Source: Chloroflexota bacterium (GTDB lineage: Bacteria; Chloroflexota; Ktedonobacteria; Ktedonobacterales; Ktedonobacteraceae). From it: DNA of 7,311 nucleotides. The stretch covers positions 1 to 7,311 of the forward strand of contig JAJZEJ010000798.1 in the NCBI GenBank assembly GCA_021828635.1, read 5' to 3'. A program made the translations under genes and the position numbers. A model generated the notes under the pieces. That model made no database searches. It was not told where the DNA came from and saw nothing but the letters and a program-made list of their open reading frames with translations. Positions 6,489 through 7,311 of the stretch are shown here, one piece after another (the stretch's first letter is position 1; each line of letters opens with the position of its first letter).

Positions 6489-7311
6489 TTACCCCTTCCG
6501 CTCGCGGGTTGCATACCGTTGCACGAGCGCGATAGCAAGGATGAATAGGAAAAAGATCACTGACATTGCCGACGCATAACCAATATTCTGCTCGACGAAG
6601 CCTTGTTGTTCGATGTTGAACACTACTGTACTCGTCGCTCCATTGGGGCCACCGTCTGTCATGACGAATACCTGGGTAAACAATTGAAACGCTGCTATGG
6701 TAATTGCGATAAATACGAAAACCATCACATTGCGGAGTCCTGGAAGGGTGACATGGATAAACTTCTGCCAAAACTCTGCTCCATCAATGCTGGCGGCCTC
6801 GTATAACTGTTCTGGTATGTCTTGTAGCCCGGCCAGAAAGATCACCATTTGCAATCCCACTCCTTGCCAGACTGACATAATGATGATTGCCCACATGGCC
6901 GTGGAGGGATTCCCCAGCCAATCCACTGGTCCGATGGCCCCGAAGGAGACTGTTTTCAGCATCAGGTTCATCAGCCCGACATTCTTATCGTAGAGGAAAG
7001 TCCAGACAATTGAGATTACCACCATTGAGGTGACGACCGGACTGAAATAGATGGTACGGAAGAAGTTCCGCCCTTTCAGCTTCTGATTGACCAGCAGTGC
7101 CAGGAACAATCCTAGTCCCGATTGTAGTGGAACCACCACGAGCGCAAAAAAGATGTTGTTGAAGAAGGAATGCAAGAAGGTCGGATCGTAGGCCAGTACA
7201 ACATAGCGGTGATTGCCCTGGTTAATAGAAAACCATTCTTCGAGTTGAAAATACTGGGGGTACTTTTGCTGATCCTGCGTAAACACGCGCACCGCTGGGT
7301 AGAGTACATGC
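6489..7311 (-). CDS. Sugar ABC transporter permease, MalF-like (CUT1 family), 5' end outside the window
   Basis: Partner inner-membrane permease of the importer. About 273 residues are visible and the frame is open through the right edge. Numbered from the GTG at 7292: membrane segments near 41-68, 85-101, 132-155, 188-210 and 240-259; the EAA loop at about 161-187 (LYEAASIDGAEF, ending VTLP); the family pattern MTDGGPNGAT at 211-220; and GRNFFRTIYFSP at 74-85, typical of the second helix region. GTG 7292 is unlikely to be the start: the first membrane helix present in this family is missing, and the codons before it (reading LYPA) fit the end of that helix, so perhaps 20-40 residues lie outside. 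The 3' end is complete and almost touches the MalG-like gene. A solute-binding protein gene is expected further upstream, beyond the window. No ATPase gene is in view. Confidence 0.93.
   Translation of the reverse strand, partial: HVLYPAVRVFTQDQQKYPQYFQLEEWFSINQGNHRYVVLAYDPTFLHSFFNNIFFALVVVPLQSGLGLFLALLVNQKLKGRNFFRTIYFSPVVTSMVVISIVWTFLYDKNVGLMNLMLKTVSFGAIGPVDWLGNPSTAMWAIIIMSVWQGVGLQMVIFLAGLQDIPEQLYEAASIDGAEFWQKFIHVTLPGLRNVMVFVFIAITIAAFQLFTQVFVMTDGGPNGATSTVVFNIEQQGFVEQNIGYASAMSVIFFLFILAIALVQRYATRERKG
6492..6499 (-). promoter_or_regulatory. Shine-Dalgarno site that sets the MalG-like permease start
   Basis: GGAAGGGG on the minus strand, 8 nt before ATG 6483, lying within the last codons of the upstream permease gene. 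It argues against the longer overlapping start. Confidence 0.65.

Noticed and set aside
6484..6771. A 96-residue N-terminal extension of the MalG-like permease in the same open frame
   Set aside because: It overlaps the MalF-like gene in another frame, shows no family resemblance, and ATG 6483 has the ribosome site and the right distance from the preceding stop.

Overview
The window is bacterial DNA of roughly even base composition that encodes carbohydrate-utilisation functions. The proteins (a zinc-type GH42 beta-galactosidase, a GH32 beta-fructosidase and CUT1-family sugar ABC permeases) fit a heterotrophic, polysaccharide-using soil bacterium. My impression, from the style of the proteins and the GTAGGGACG-type intergenic repeat, is Chloroflexota, perhaps Ktedonobacteria. 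That placement is weak, because there is no marker gene here.

Layout: (1) positions 1-1926, plus strand: a GH42 beta-galactosidase whose first few dozen residues lie upstream of the window. (2) 1927-2081: a convergent intergenic gap almost filled by a 131-bp long inverted repeat whose two ends each contain a smaller hairpin. (3) 2082-3730, minus strand: a probable two-gene operon, first a metal-dependent amidohydrolase of the FluG/NodGS N-terminal-domain type (start at 3730), then a Nudix hydrolase 50 bp downstream. (4) 3731-4033: an intergenic stretch with no convincing gene. (5) 4034-7311, minus strand: a sugar-uptake operon read right to left, MalF-like permease (5' end outside the window), MalG-like permease starting 5 bp after it, then a cytoplasmic GH32 beta-fructosidase.

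The right-hand operon makes a simple pathway. The two permeases form the membrane channel of a CUT1 importer, and the GH32 enzyme cuts the imported sugar, most likely sucrose or a short fructo-oligosaccharide, inside the cell. The solute-binding protein is expected just beyond the right edge. No ATPase gene is visible, so it is either outside the window or a shared MsmX/UgpC-type subunit. The GH42 gene points to use of beta-galactosides, but it is on the opposite strand and in a different transcription unit. The amidohydrolase-Nudix pair has no obvious link to sugar metabolism and its substrate is unknown.

I found no RNA genes, CRISPR array, transposase or phage gene. The most unusual items are the compound inverted repeat at 1934-2064 and the stand-alone FluG-like amidohydrolase coupled to a Nudix enzyme. 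I did not find a clearly new multi-gene system.
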